Source of the DNA: Gimesia sp.
GTDB taxonomy: Bacteria; Planctomycetota; Planctomycetia; Planctomycetales; Planctomycetaceae
Assembly: GCF_040219335.1 (NCBI RefSeq)
Contig: NZ_JAVJSQ010000019.1
Location: 1-64,000, forward strand
Reading direction: 5' to 3'
DNA: 64,000 bases
Within the stretch, counting starts at the first letter, position 1. Each line of letters starts with the position of its first letter. Made by a program: the position numbers and the translations under genes. The notes beneath the pieces were generated by a model. It was not told the DNA's origin, did no database searches, and worked only from the letters and a program-made list of their open reading frames with translations. Of this stretch, positions 36,362 through 45,727 are shown piece by piece.

Positions 36362-38662
36362 ATGTTCAGACGAGTTTGCCGGGCTGAACGCGTTTCATTC
36401 CCAGCCCTGTCCGTTTTCAGTTTGACCTGTCTGCTGCTCATGCCCCTGGCGTTACGAGCGGCCGAGGAACAACCCCTGGTGGCCCCACGTCCAGAAGCGC
36501 AGGCATCAGCGTCAGATGCGGGGGTATCAGCAGAGGATCTGGCGGTAAGGGCCAAAGAATCGGTGGTGTCTGTTTCCTTCGCGGGGCGTGACGGACAAGA
36601 AGCCGGCATGGGAACCGGATTCGTGATTGACGCCAATGGCTTGATCGCGACCAACCTGCATGTGATCGGAGAGGCACGGCCGATTACCGTGCAACTCTTA
36701 GATGGGACCAGTTATGAAGTTCAGGAAGTCTACGCCACCGATCGGCAGATGGATCTGGCGGTCTTAAAAATCGCCGTCGATAATCTCAAACCACTCAAGC
36801 TGGCTGAACCTGATACGCTCAAGCAGGGAGCGGAAGTGGTTGTGCTGGGGAATCCCCAGGGACTGCGTTACAGCGTGGTTAAGGGAGTCAACTCGGGTAC
36901 CCGCGAAGTTGATGGTAAGCCGATGCTCCAACTGGCGATTCCCATCGAACCCGGTAACAGTGGCGGTCCGGTCCTGGATTCTCAGGGACGCGTGCAGGGA
37001 ATTGTGACACTCAAGTCAGCGGTCACCCGCAACCTGGGATATGCTGTGAATGTCAGTGCTTTAAAAGGACTGCTGGAAAAGCCGAACCCGGTGCCCATCG
37101 ATCGCTGGCTGACTATCGGCACTCTGGATGAGCATCTGTGGAAGCCCCTGTTCGGTTCCCGCTGGCGACAGCGTGCCGGCCGGATCCAGGTGGATGGCTT
37201 CGGCTCCGGTCTGGGCAGCCGTTCGTTGTGTGTCTCCCAGGAAGCATTGCCCGAACTCCCTTACGAAGTGGCTGTGGAGGTCAAACTTGATGATGAGTCG
37301 GGAGCCGCGGGGCTGATTTTCTATTCTGATGAAAATACAAAACACTACGGGTTCTATCCCAGCAACAAGAGTCTGCGGATCAGCCGTTTTGACGGGCCGG
37401 ATGTCTTTTTGTGGCGGGTGCTGGATGAGAAAAAGAGCAACGCTTATCGCGAAGAGGAGTGGAATCATCTGAAAGTGCGCCTGGAGAAGGATCGCATCCT
37501 CTGCTTTGTAAACGATGAAAAGGTTTTCGAGGTCAAAGACCAGCGCTATACCGAGGGGAAAGTTGGACTGGCTAAGTTTCGCAATACGGTGGCTTCGTTC
37601 CGTGGATTCCAGATTGCTTCCGAGATCCCCCCCTACCGCCCTTCCAAAGAGACCGCACAAAAGATTCTGGATCTGACGGAAGACCTGCGCGTGGATCGTC
37701 CACCCCAGGCAGATCTGATCGAGGCGGTAGTGAAGGAAACTGACGAGCGACGGGCGCAGCAGGCTCTGCAGGAACGGGCACGACTGCTGCAGAAACAAGC
37801 CGAGCGTCTGAAGCAGTTGGCGCAGTCAATCCACGAACGTGCCGTACGCGATGAGCTCAAGGCAATTTTCGCCAGCGATAAAAAAGAAGCGGATATCGAC
37901 CTCATGGAAGCCGCTTTATTGATCGCGCGTCTGGACAATAATGAAGTGGACCCCAAGGTCTATCTGGGCCAGATGAAGAGCATGGCCAATGAGATCAATA
38001 AGACGTTGCCCGAAGATGCCAGTGCGAAAGCGAAGCTCAAAGCATTAAATCAGTATCTGTTTCATGAAACGGGCTTCCATGGCAGCCGTACGAACTATTA
38101 CAGCCGATCCAACAGCTATATTAACGAAACGATTGAGGATCGTGAGGGGCTGCCGATCACACTTTCCGTATTGTATATGGAACTGGGACGACGCCTGGGC
38201 CTCGACATTGATGGCGTGGGGCTGCCAGGACATTTTGTGGTCCGCGTGAATTCCATTTCGGAAAAGGGAGAACTGGTGGACGTCTTCGAGGGGGGCGAAC
38301 CCCTGAGTGATGAAGCCGCGAAGGTGATGATTCTCACAGCGAATGGAGGCCGCTTCGATGCCGAGTTTCTCAAAGCGCAACCCAAACGAGAAATCATCCA
38401 GCGGATGTTGCGCAACCTGTTGAATCTCGCCCGGGACGACGAGGATGTGCAGGCCATGCTCCGTTACGTAGAGACGATGATTGCCATCGATGAGGAACTC
38501 TTGCAGGAACGCTGGCTGCGGGCCGTTTTGCGTTATCAGACGGGACGAATCGCCGAGGCGATCGCCGATACCGATTATCTGCTGGAGAAATCACCGGAAG
38601 GCTTTGATCTCCGACGGATTCACGAATTTCGTAACTACCTGGACACAATGCAGCAGGACTGA
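36362..38662 (+). CDS. HtrA-like protease fused to LamG-like and SirB1-like domains
   Basis: A 766-residue exported protein with an unusual domain order. A signal peptide spans about 1-33. A trypsin-like HtrA domain (about 55-245) has His100, Asp131 and Ser200 (EPGNSGGP) all present, but no PDZ follows. A concanavalin/LamG-like beta domain resembling DUF1080 is at about 250-425, ending 'FRGFQIASEIPP'. A charged helical linker (about 440-505) leads to a SirB1/transglutaminase-like domain at about 510-690, with 'REGLPITLSVLYMELGRRLG' and 'GVGLPGHFVVRV', ending in TPR-like helices. The SirB1 part lacks a visible catalytic Cys. The next gene follows in the same direction after 31 bases. Confidence 0.82.
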   Translation: MFRRVCRAERVSFPALSVFSLTCLLLMPLALRAAEEQPLVAPRPEAQASASDAGVSAEDLAVRAKESVVSVSFAGRDGQEAGMGTGFVIDANGLIATNLHVIGEARPITVQLLDGTSYEVQEVYATDRQMDLAVLKIAVDNLKPLKLAEPDTLKQGAEVVVLGNPQGLRYSVVKGVNSGTREVDGKPMLQLAIPIEPGNSGGPVLDSQGRVQGIVTLKSAVTRNLGYAVNVSALKGLLEKPNPVPIDRWLTIGTLDEHLWKPLFGSRWRQRAGRIQVDGFGSGLGSRSLCVSQEALPELPYEVAVEVKLDDESGAAGLIFYSDENTKHYGFYPSNKSLRISRFDGPDVFLWRVLDEKKSNAYREEEWNHLKVRLEKDRILCFVNDEKVFEVKDQRYTEGKVGLAKFRNTVASFRGFQIASEIPPYRPSKETAQKILDLTEDLRVDRPPQADLIEAVVKETDERRAQQALQERARLLQKQAERLKQLAQSIHERAVRDELKAIFASDKKEADIDLMEAALLIARLDNNEVDPKVYLGQMKSMANEINKTLPEDASAKAKLKALNQYLFHETGFHGSRTNYYSRSNSYINETIEDREGLPITLSVLYMELGRRLGLDIDGVGLPGHFVVRVNSISEKGELVDVFEGGEPLSDEAAKVMILTANGGRFDAEFLKAQPKREIIQRMLRNLLNLARDDEDVQAMLRYVETMIAIDEELLQERWLRAVLRYQTGRIAEAIADTDYLLEKSPEGFDLRRIHEFRNYLDTMQQD

Positions 38663-38693
38663 AGTCAAGCACCTGCCTGAGGGGAGAGCTGAT

Positions 38694-39674
38694 ATGAACT
38701 GGATCCGGTGCGCTCTGGCTGGTCTGGTGTTATGTTGTTTTATGGTGAGTCCGTTATCAGCCAGGCATCCCCTGGCAGCCCCGGGAGTCACCAGTCTGAC
38801 TAACTCTCAGGTCAGGTATCGTACAACCGATGACCACTTTTTCGTATTAAAACGAGGTAAAGTGACAGCGGTGATTGTCGATAATGCGGCCGTCGATACC
38901 GAACAGCTGCCGGGGCACCGCGCCGGCTATAATGGTCTGGCTTCACTCAAGTATGCAGGGCAGAAAGAGAATCTGTTTGTTCCCGCGCTGGCGGGACTCA
39001 ACTTTGAGCACATTCACGATGGGACGACCCGGCTGCCGGAAAAGTTTGAACCGCGCAAGTTTCCTATGGAACTACGGCTGATCTCTGCTGATACGGTTGA
39101 ACTCTACCAGGCACCGACGCCGAACTGGAAACTGGAAAGCTGCGGTCGTTACCAGATTCTGGACGACGGAACGATCGAATACACGTTTGAGTGTATCCCG
39201 CATGCGGATCTGTTCAAAAATGGCTATATCGGCTTGTTCTGGGCCAGTTACATTCAAGCCCCCCAGGATCGTCGGATTCATTTTTACGGGAAGCGGAAAG
39301 AAGCAACGGATCAGGGCGAACATTTTTTACATGCCCGCACACCCGCACATGGAGTCGACAGTACACATCCCCCTGCAGGAGTCCGGTTCTTGCCGCGCGT
39401 TACTGAAGATTTCCCTCTGACTCTGGTTAACCACCCCTCTGCTTATGTGTATTCGCGTCCGTGGTACTATGGTATTCGTGACAATTATGCTTATACTCAG
39501 CTATTCCGATCACAGGATCAGATCTGGTTTGCCCAGTCCCCGACCGGAGGGGGAAAGCAGAATCCCGCCTGGGATTTTCAATGGTTTATTCCGGACTATC
39601 AGCCGGGCGAAGCCTATGGTTTTATCATGCGGGCCCATTATACTCCGTGGTCTGATCGCACAACTTTAGAATAA
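38694..39674 (+). CDS. Exported protein of unknown function
   Basis: A 326-residue protein with a signal peptide (LAGLVLCCFMVSPLSA, cleavage near residue 23). The ATG at 38694 has GAGGGGAG seven bases ahead. The body is beta-rich with many Trp/Tyr/His and no membrane segment. The pattern 'YEFxCIPHADLFKNGYIGLFWASYI' and 'WDFQWFIPDYQPGEAYGF' suggests a jelly-roll or sugar-binding fold, but I recognise no family. It follows the HtrA fusion by 31 bases, so it is probably co-transcribed with it and acts in the same compartment. Confidence 0.72.
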   Translation: MNWIRCALAGLVLCCFMVSPLSARHPLAAPGVTSLTNSQVRYRTTDDHFFVLKRGKVTAVIVDNAAVDTEQLPGHRAGYNGLASLKYAGQKENLFVPALAGLNFEHIHDGTTRLPEKFEPRKFPMELRLISADTVELYQAPTPNWKLESCGRYQILDDGTIEYTFECIPHADLFKNGYIGLFWASYIQAPQDRRIHFYGKRKEATDQGEHFLHARTPAHGVDSTHPPAGVRFLPRVTEDFPLTLVNHPSAYVYSRPWYYGIRDNYAYTQLFRSQDQIWFAQSPTGGGKQNPAWDFQWFIPDYQPGEAYGFIMRAHYTPWSDRTTLE

Positions 39675-39795
39675 CAAATTCAAACTCACTTATCTGCCCT
39701 GAAGCAGGACTGATTTCTCCCGTTTTACCTGCGGGTCCGTTGATGCCTGACATGGAAGTCAATGTTGTTAAGCAGGGGCATGGATTGTAAACACG

Positions 39796-40737
39796 ATGCG
39801 AAAAATTGGGACGCTGCCCTCAGAGCAGCAGGCGAAACTGTTCGAAGACTTTCTGCTCACAGAGGAGATCGGCGCAAACATCGATACGTCCGGTGACGAG
39901 TGGAACATCTGGATCCTGGATGAAGATCAGGTCGAACAGGCTAAGCAGGAACTGGCCGCATTCACAGAGGATCCTGGCGCTGAGAAGTACCAGGCAGCCA
40001 CCCGTCAGGCGGAAGCCATTCGGGACGAACGAATCGCCCAGGCCCGGGCGGCCGTCAAACGTCAGGTGAAAGTGCGTGATACCTGGAATCAGCCTTTTAC
40101 CAGTCGCTGTCCGGTAACATCCCTGCTGATCGGTGTCAGTGTGGTCGTGTTTCTGCTGATGAAGTACAGTGAGTGGAATATTCCAATTCGTCAGGCACTC
40201 AGTATCTGCTCGTTTCAGGTTTCGGGGGATATGATTCGTTATGACACTCGTTTACTGGATATCAGGCAGGGAGAGATCTGGCGGCTGATTACCCCCATCT
40301 TCATGCATTTTAATTTTCTACATATTCTGTTCGATTGTTTCATGACCTACCAGTTAGGAGGGGCAATTGAAATCAATCGGGGTAGTACCAAGCTGGCTTT
40401 GATGGTGGTCTTGTTGGCAATCCCTTCTAACCTGGCGCAGTTTTACTGGGGAGGCGCGCATTTTTCCTACGGAGGTCCCGGGTTTGGTGGGCTCTCCGGC
40501 GTGGTCTATGGACTGTTTGGCTATATGTGGATGAAAAGCCAATATGATCCACAATCGTCGTTTTATGTGCCTCCCAATATGGTGATCATCCTCATGGCCT
40601 GGTTCTTTATCTGTATGACAGGTGCGGTAGGAAATATCGCCAATATGGCTCATGCATTCGGATTGATTACCGGTATCGTCATCGGGCTGGCATCCACGTG
40701 GTGGCGCGAGGCTGGCAAATCAAATCGAACTGGCTGA
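39796..40737 (+). CDS. Rhomboid family intramembrane protease
   Basis: A 313-residue GlpG-type rhomboid. An N-terminal soluble domain (about 1-60) resembles GlpG's cytoplasmic domain. Six membrane segments lie between about 105 and 305. The catalytic dyad is Ser234 in GGLSGVVYG and His287 in NMAHAFG. In the conserved 'HFNFLHILFD' the position of GlpG's oxyanion Asn154 is an Asp (180). The ATG at 39796 follows GTAAACACG without a strong ribosome site. Substrates unknown; it is unlinked to obvious partners. Confidence 0.9.
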   Translation: MRKIGTLPSEQQAKLFEDFLLTEEIGANIDTSGDEWNIWILDEDQVEQAKQELAAFTEDPGAEKYQAATRQAEAIRDERIAQARAAVKRQVKVRDTWNQPFTSRCPVTSLLIGVSVVVFLLMKYSEWNIPIRQALSICSFQVSGDMIRYDTRLLDIRQGEIWRLITPIFMHFNFLHILFDCFMTYQLGGAIEINRGSTKLALMVVLLAIPSNLAQFYWGGAHFSYGGPGFGGLSGVVYGLFGYMWMKSQYDPQSSFYVPPNMVIILMAWFFICMTGAVGNIANMAHAFGLITGIVIGLASTWWREAGKSNRTG

Positions 40738-40862
40738 AATCTGCTGTCAGTGATTGTTGCCCTCCCGCCAATCGCCTATAATTTCGTTAGAGTTTGCCGA
40801 CACTACTGAGTCAAGAACAACAACTAATATTGCTGAACCTCTCAAGTGGAGCGAGATATCGG

Positions 40863-43601
40863 ATGATGAATCGACAAAAATGGAGTTTAACCGCAGGGGT
40901 ACTGTTTGTAATGAGTTTTGTTTCCCAATCGTTTGTGACTGCTGCAGACAACCCTGCTCCTCCTCAGAAAATTCGTACCGTGGAAGGGATCACGGAGTAT
41001 GAGCTGGGTAACGGGATGCGTGTGCTGCTCTTCCCTGATGCATCCAGCCCCAAGGTGACCGTCAACCTGACACTGCTGGTCGGGTCACGGCATGAAGGCT
41101 ATGGAGAGACCGGCATGGCACACCTGCTGGAGCACATGTTGTTTAAAGGGACACCTACGCATCAGAATATCCCTAAAGAACTGCAGGCCCGTGGTGCCCA
41201 GTTCAACGGAACCACCTGGTACGACCGGACGAATTACTACGAAACACTGCCCGCCAGCGAAGACAATCTGGAATTCGCCCTGAAGATGGAAGCCGACCGC
41301 ATGCTGAACAGTTATGTGAAGGCAGAAGACCTGGCTTCAGAAATGACGGTTGTGCGGAACGAATTCGAACGAGGTGAAAACAGCCCGTCCCGCATGCTGA
41401 TGCAAAAAGTGATGGCGTCCGCATTCGAATGGCACAACTACGGAAAATCGACAATCGGTAACCGGGCCGACATTGAGCGTGTGCCAATCGATCGTCTGAA
41501 AGCCTTCTACAAAAAATATTACCAGCCCGATAATGCCGTGCTGATTGTGGCCGGGAAGTTCGAGACGGATCAGGCTCTGCAACTGATCAACAAATATTTC
41601 GGCACCATTCCCCGTCCCGAGCGCAAGCTGGATAAAACTTACACCGAAGAGCCTCCCCAGGAAGGCGAGCGGATCGTGACACTGAAACGCATTGGGGAAG
41701 TCCCCGTTGTCGGCGTCGCATATCACATCCCCGCAGCCGCCCACAAAGATATGGCGGCTCTGGATGTACTGGAATCAACGCTTACAGATGATCCTTCCGG
41801 CGTTCTGTACCAGACCCTGGTGAAAACGAAAAAAGCATCCAGCGTATCGGGTTCGATTTTTGCGTTACACGATCCGGGCGTACTGCGGTTGATGGTGGAA
41901 GTCATCAAAGGTAATGACCCGCAGGTGGTGCTGGGCATTATGTTCGATACCCTGCAGGAGGTCCGTGATAAAGGAATCTCTCCCGAAAACGTGGCCCGCG
42001 CCAAACAGAAACTGTTGAAACAGTACGAACAGGCCGAAAACAACAGTTCCCGTCTCGCCGTTGAGCTCTCTGAATGGGTGGCGATGGGCGACTGGCGTCT
42101 GCGGTTCCTGTATCGAGATGCTCTGGAGAAAGTGACTCCCGAAGATGTCAAACGGGTCGCCGATGAATATCTGAAAGAGAACAACCGGACGGTTGGGATC
42201 TTTGTCCCCGTAGAGGAAAGCCAGAAAGTTGCCATTCCTCAGGTGGCTGACATTGAAAAGATGATCGGCGATTACAAAGGCCGCGAAGCAGTCGCGACGG
42301 GTGAAAACTTCGACGTTTCTCCTGAGAATATCAATAAACGGACCACAATTAAAACACTGCCCGGTGGTGTGAAAGTGGCGTTACTGTCCAAGAAGACTCG
42401 TGGCGAAGAGGTCAACCTGAGAATGACCCTGCGTTACGGGAACCTGGAAAATCTGCAAGGCAAGCGGACTGCTTGTGAGTTTCTGCCTGCGATCATGAAG
42501 CGGGGCACGAAAAACCTGACGCGTCAACAGATCGAAGATGAACTCAACAAGCTGCGGGCACAACTTTCGCTCTCTGGTTCTCCGGGTGAAGTGAATGTAG
42601 GAATCAAAACCCGCCGCGACAGCCTGGGCAAAGTGCTCGATATTCTGCGTCAGATTCTGCGTGAGCCAACCCTGCCCGCCAGCGAGCTGGAACTGCTGAA
42701 AACACAGCAACTGGCGATGCTGGATAAGCAGAAAACCGATCCTCAGTCGCGGGCCATTCTCTCGGTACGGCGTCAACTGCGGCCCTATGCTCCCGAAGAT
42801 CCCCGTTATGTCCCGGATATCGATGAAGAGACAGCCCGCGTCAAAGCGTTGACGCAGAGTGATCTGCAGTCTCTGTATGAGAATTATCTGGGCGCCTCCG
42901 TGGGTGAAATCGCCGTTGTCGGTGATTTCGCAGAAGAGGAAATCTTCGAGCAGCTGGGAACCGTGCTGAACGACTGGAAATCTCCTGCCGACTATGCTCA
43001 TATCCCATCCGAGCCACATAAGATTCCCGGCAAACTGACGGAAATCATCATTCCCGACAAAGCGAATGCATTCTATTTCGCCGGTCTGACATTTCCGATG
43101 AACAGCATGTCTCCCGAGTACCCGGATCTGATTGTCGCCGGTTCGGTTCTGGGGTCCAGCGGTCTTTCCTCACGACTGGGTGACCGGGTACGTCAGAAGG
43201 AAGGTCTGGCTTATGGCGTGGGAGCGTTCATTCACGCAGACAATGTCGATCCCCGCGGATCGATATCAATCTACGCCAGCTGCAACCCGGACAATATGGA
43301 AAAGGTCGAAGTTGCGATCAAAGAAGAGCTGGAACTGCTGATTGCCAAAGGCATCACAGGTGAAGAACTGGCGAATGCCCAGAAAGGCTACCTGGAACAA
43401 CAGGAAGTTTCGCGGACCAGCGATGCTTCACTGGCCGGGATTTTGACGACGAACCTGTTCGCTGAGCGTGACATGACTTATTACATTGATCTGGAAAAGA
43501 AGATCAATGCGGTCACAGCCGAAGCGGCTCAGAAAGCGTTTGCTAAATTCATCAATCCCAAAGACCTGATTATCACGGTCTCCGGGAGTTTGAAGAAGTA
43601 G
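40863..43601 (+). CDS. M16 family zinc peptidase, two-domain, exported
   Basis: A 912-residue insulinase-family protein with two M16 modules in one chain. A signal peptide is present (SLTAGVLFVMSFVSQSFVTA). The first module has the zinc motif HLLEH (residues 87-91) and Glu ligands in 'VRNEFERGENS'. The second module, about 470-912, lacks HXXEH but has an Arg/Tyr motif in 'RVRQKEGLAYGVGA', so one chain supplies active and inactive halves, unlike the split pair at 1465-3934. Start at ATG 40863 or the next codon 40866. It is likely periplasmic. A strong terminator follows. Confidence 0.92.
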   Translation: MMNRQKWSLTAGVLFVMSFVSQSFVTAADNPAPPQKIRTVEGITEYELGNGMRVLLFPDASSPKVTVNLTLLVGSRHEGYGETGMAHLLEHMLFKGTPTHQNIPKELQARGAQFNGTTWYDRTNYYETLPASEDNLEFALKMEADRMLNSYVKAEDLASEMTVVRNEFERGENSPSRMLMQKVMASAFEWHNYGKSTIGNRADIERVPIDRLKAFYKKYYQPDNAVLIVAGKFETDQALQLINKYFGTIPRPERKLDKTYTEEPPQEGERIVTLKRIGEVPVVGVAYHIPAAAHKDMAALDVLESTLTDDPSGVLYQTLVKTKKASSVSGSIFALHDPGVLRLMVEVIKGNDPQVVLGIMFDTLQEVRDKGISPENVARAKQKLLKQYEQAENNSSRLAVELSEWVAMGDWRLRFLYRDALEKVTPEDVKRVADEYLKENNRTVGIFVPVEESQKVAIPQVADIEKMIGDYKGREAVATGENFDVSPENINKRTTIKTLPGGVKVALLSKKTRGEEVNLRMTLRYGNLENLQGKRTACEFLPAIMKRGTKNLTRQQIEDELNKLRAQLSLSGSPGEVNVGIKTRRDSLGKVLDILRQILREPTLPASELELLKTQQLAMLDKQKTDPQSRAILSVRRQLRPYAPEDPRYVPDIDEETARVKALTQSDLQSLYENYLGASVGEIAVVGDFAEEEIFEQLGTVLNDWKSPADYAHIPSEPHKIPGKLTEIIIPDKANAFYFAGLTFPMNSMSPEYPDLIVAGSVLGSSGLSSRLGDRVRQKEGLAYGVGAFIHADNVDPRGSISIYASCNPDNMEKVEVAIKEELELLIAKGITGEELANAQKGYLEQQEVSRTSDASLAGILTTNLFAERDMTYYIDLEKKINAVTAEAAQKAFAKFINPKDLIITVSGSLKK

Positions 43602-43640
43602 TCTTTTTGATCTGTGGATCGTTAATCTAATCTGATTCGG

Positions 43641-43675
43641 GCGGCTCAAACGGAATGGTTTGAGCCGCTCTTTTT
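43641..43675 (+). terminator. Terminator after the M16 peptidase gene
   Basis: GCGGCTCAAAC pairs with GTTTGAGCCGC around GGAATG, followed by TCTTTTT. Confidence 0.93.
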
Positions 43676-43756
43676 GATTAATGGTCCGCAACTCTTATTT
43701 AACTTCCTTTACTATCTCCCTGTTTCAGGCTGAGCTGTTTTAACGTGGTGTAGTTG

Positions 43757-43817
43757 CTTTCAACTGTGATCGATCGACGGTTGATTGTTAGCTGAAAGTC
43801 GGCTGCCTTCAATCAAC
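43757..43817 (+). promoter_or_regulatory. Overlapping alternative hairpins before the Nramp-like gene
   Basis: CTTTCAACT (43757-43765) can pair with AGCTGAAAG (43790-43798). GTTGATTG (43780-43787) can pair with CAATCAAC (43810-43817), with an inner AGC/GCT pairing. The second stem uses bases enclosed by the first, so they exclude each other. It resembles a switchable leader, but no known riboswitch consensus is recognised. Confidence 0.45.
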
Positions 43818-43920
43818 GATGCTTGATTCTCGCTCTGGAACTGGTTACCTTGGGCTTCTTGTCTCATAAACAAAGTCGATTTCCCTCGCCCGATAAATAC
43901 AGATATAGTAAGAGTTTGCA

Positions 43921-45654
43921 ATGACAGACGAAGCAGACAATTCCCGGATTGAACAAGATCGCCAGTTAATTCTGGATGCCAAACAGCGTGGTACGGGAGC
44001 CAAGTTACTGGCATACACAAAACTTTCCGGTCCCGGCTGGTTGCAGAGTGCAATCACACTGGGGGGCGGGTCCCTGGCCGGTGGTCTCTACCTGGGGATT
44101 CTCTCCGGTTATCACCTGATGTGGCTGCAGCCACTGGCGATGATCATGGGTGTGATCATGTTGAGTGCCATTGGTTACGTTGCACTCTCCACCAAAGAAC
44201 GTCCCTTCACGGCGATCAATACACACATTAACCCGGTTCTCGGTTGGGGCTGGGCGATTGCGACTCTGATGGCTAACCTGGTCTGGTGTATGCCTCAGTA
44301 TGCACTGGGAACCGCGGCGCTCCAGCAGAACCTGGCCCCCGAACTGTTTACCAATGATGACAGCGGGAAAATCTTAGCGGTCGCGATGATGTTCGTTCTT
44401 TCCGGGATTGTGATCTGGTTCTACGATTCGGGCGGATGGGGCATCAAGCTGTTTGAAGGGATTTTGAAGATCCTGGTCGGGATCGTGGTGATCTGCTTCT
44501 TTGGTGTGGTCATCAAGATGAGCCTTTCCACAAACGATCTGGACTGGGCCAGGATTCTGGCAGGCTATATTCCTAATTTCAGTCTGTTTAATAATCCCTC
44601 TCCTGAGTTTGCGGGTGTTTTATCCGAAGCGGGACAATATGCCGATTACTGGAAAAATCTGATTGTCGGCAATCAGCAGAAGGTGATGATCACCGCAGCA
44701 GCGACAGCCGTCGGTATCAATATGACCTTCCTGTTACCCTACTCCATGCGGGCCAAAGGCTGGGACAAGGACTTCCGTGGTCTGGCAATGTTCGACCTCT
44801 CGACCGGACTGTTTGTGCCATTCGTTTTGGCGACCAGTTGTGTTGTGATCGCAGCTGCTTCCCAGTTCCACGCGAAACCGGCGGCGGGCCTGCTGGGGGA
44901 AAAAGACGAACAGGGACAGGTTGTTCAGGCCGATCCGGGCTTGTTGGGACAGTACCATAAGCTGCTGGACAGCCGGATTCAGGCGGAAGTTTCCACCGCA
45001 GAGTGGAAGGAACTGTCGAGCGATCAACAGGCACTGGAGCAGAAACGGGATGCAATTCCCCTGCCGGAACGTAAGCTGGCTGCGATGTTGGTCAACCGAG
45101 ATGCCTTCCAGCTGGCTTCTGCACTGAAGCCGCTGGCGGGAGCCACTGTCTCACAGTTGGTCTTCGGGATTGGTGTGTTATCGATGGCCGTTTCCACCAT
45201 CATCATTCTGATGTTGATCAACGGTTTCGTATTCTGCGAAATGCTGGGGGTAGAACCCAAAGGGATGTATCACCGGATTGGCTGTTTCATGCCGGCGATT
45301 ACGGGGTCAGTCGGCTCCTTCTTCTGGAAAGGGGATGCCAAGGCCTGGCTGGCGGTTCCGACTTCAATGTTCGGGATGGTGCTGCTGCCGATCGCTTACC
45401 TGACGTTCTTCTTTATGATGAACTCAAAGCAGATTCTGGGCGAGCGGATTCCCACCGGCGGCAAACGGCTCGCCTGGAATATCGCCATGGGGATCGCCAC
45501 CCTGCTGGCGACCTTCGGTTCGCTGTTCAGTATCAAATCCAGCAGCTTTGCCGGATACGGGTTTACTGCACTGGGGATCTTTATCGGACTGGCAATCGTG
45601 GTACACTTCGTACGCAAGCCCGCACCGATTGAACAGCCCCCCGCGGTCGAATAA
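43921..45654 (+). CDS. Nramp-like membrane transporter (divergent)
   Basis: A 577-residue protein with about 11-12 membrane segments. The start 'KLSGPGWLQSAITLGGGSLAGGLYLG' aligns with the first helix of Nramp metal transporters (GPGF...DPGN), but the metal-binding DPGN is replaced by a Gly-rich LGGGS. The usual MPHN helix corresponds to 'FLLPYSMRAKGW', also lacking the Met-Pro-His. An insertion of about 90 hydrophilic residues (310-395) is unusual. It is therefore a distant Nramp relative whose substrate may not be Mn or Fe. A terminator follows, and a possible leader structure precedes. Confidence 0.75.
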   Translation: MTDEADNSRIEQDRQLILDAKQRGTGAKLLAYTKLSGPGWLQSAITLGGGSLAGGLYLGILSGYHLMWLQPLAMIMGVIMLSAIGYVALSTKERPFTAINTHINPVLGWGWAIATLMANLVWCMPQYALGTAALQQNLAPELFTNDDSGKILAVAMMFVLSGIVIWFYDSGGWGIKLFEGILKILVGIVVICFFGVVIKMSLSTNDLDWARILAGYIPNFSLFNNPSPEFAGVLSEAGQYADYWKNLIVGNQQKVMITAAATAVGINMTFLLPYSMRAKGWDKDFRGLAMFDLSTGLFVPFVLATSCVVIAAASQFHAKPAAGLLGEKDEQGQVVQADPGLLGQYHKLLDSRIQAEVSTAEWKELSSDQQALEQKRDAIPLPERKLAAMLVNRDAFQLASALKPLAGATVSQLVFGIGVLSMAVSTIIILMLINGFVFCEMLGVEPKGMYHRIGCFMPAITGSVGSFFWKGDAKAWLAVPTSMFGMVLLPIAYLTFFFMMNSKQILGERIPTGGKRLAWNIAMGIATLLATFGSLFSIKSSSFAGYGFTALGIFIGLAIVVHFVRKPAPIEQPPAVE

Positions 45655-45680
45655 CGAAACCGCGTTAAAAGCTTCTTCAA

Positions 45681-45727
45681 GGCAGGCATTCGCTGGAATT
45701 AATTTTCCGGCGTGCCTGCCTTTTTTT
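45681..45727 (+). terminator. Terminator after the Nramp-like gene
   Basis: GGCAGGCA pairs with TGCCTGCC, extended by a TGGAA/TTCCG-type inner stem, then seven T. It overlaps the last codons of the convergent glycosyltransferase gene. Confidence 0.85.
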
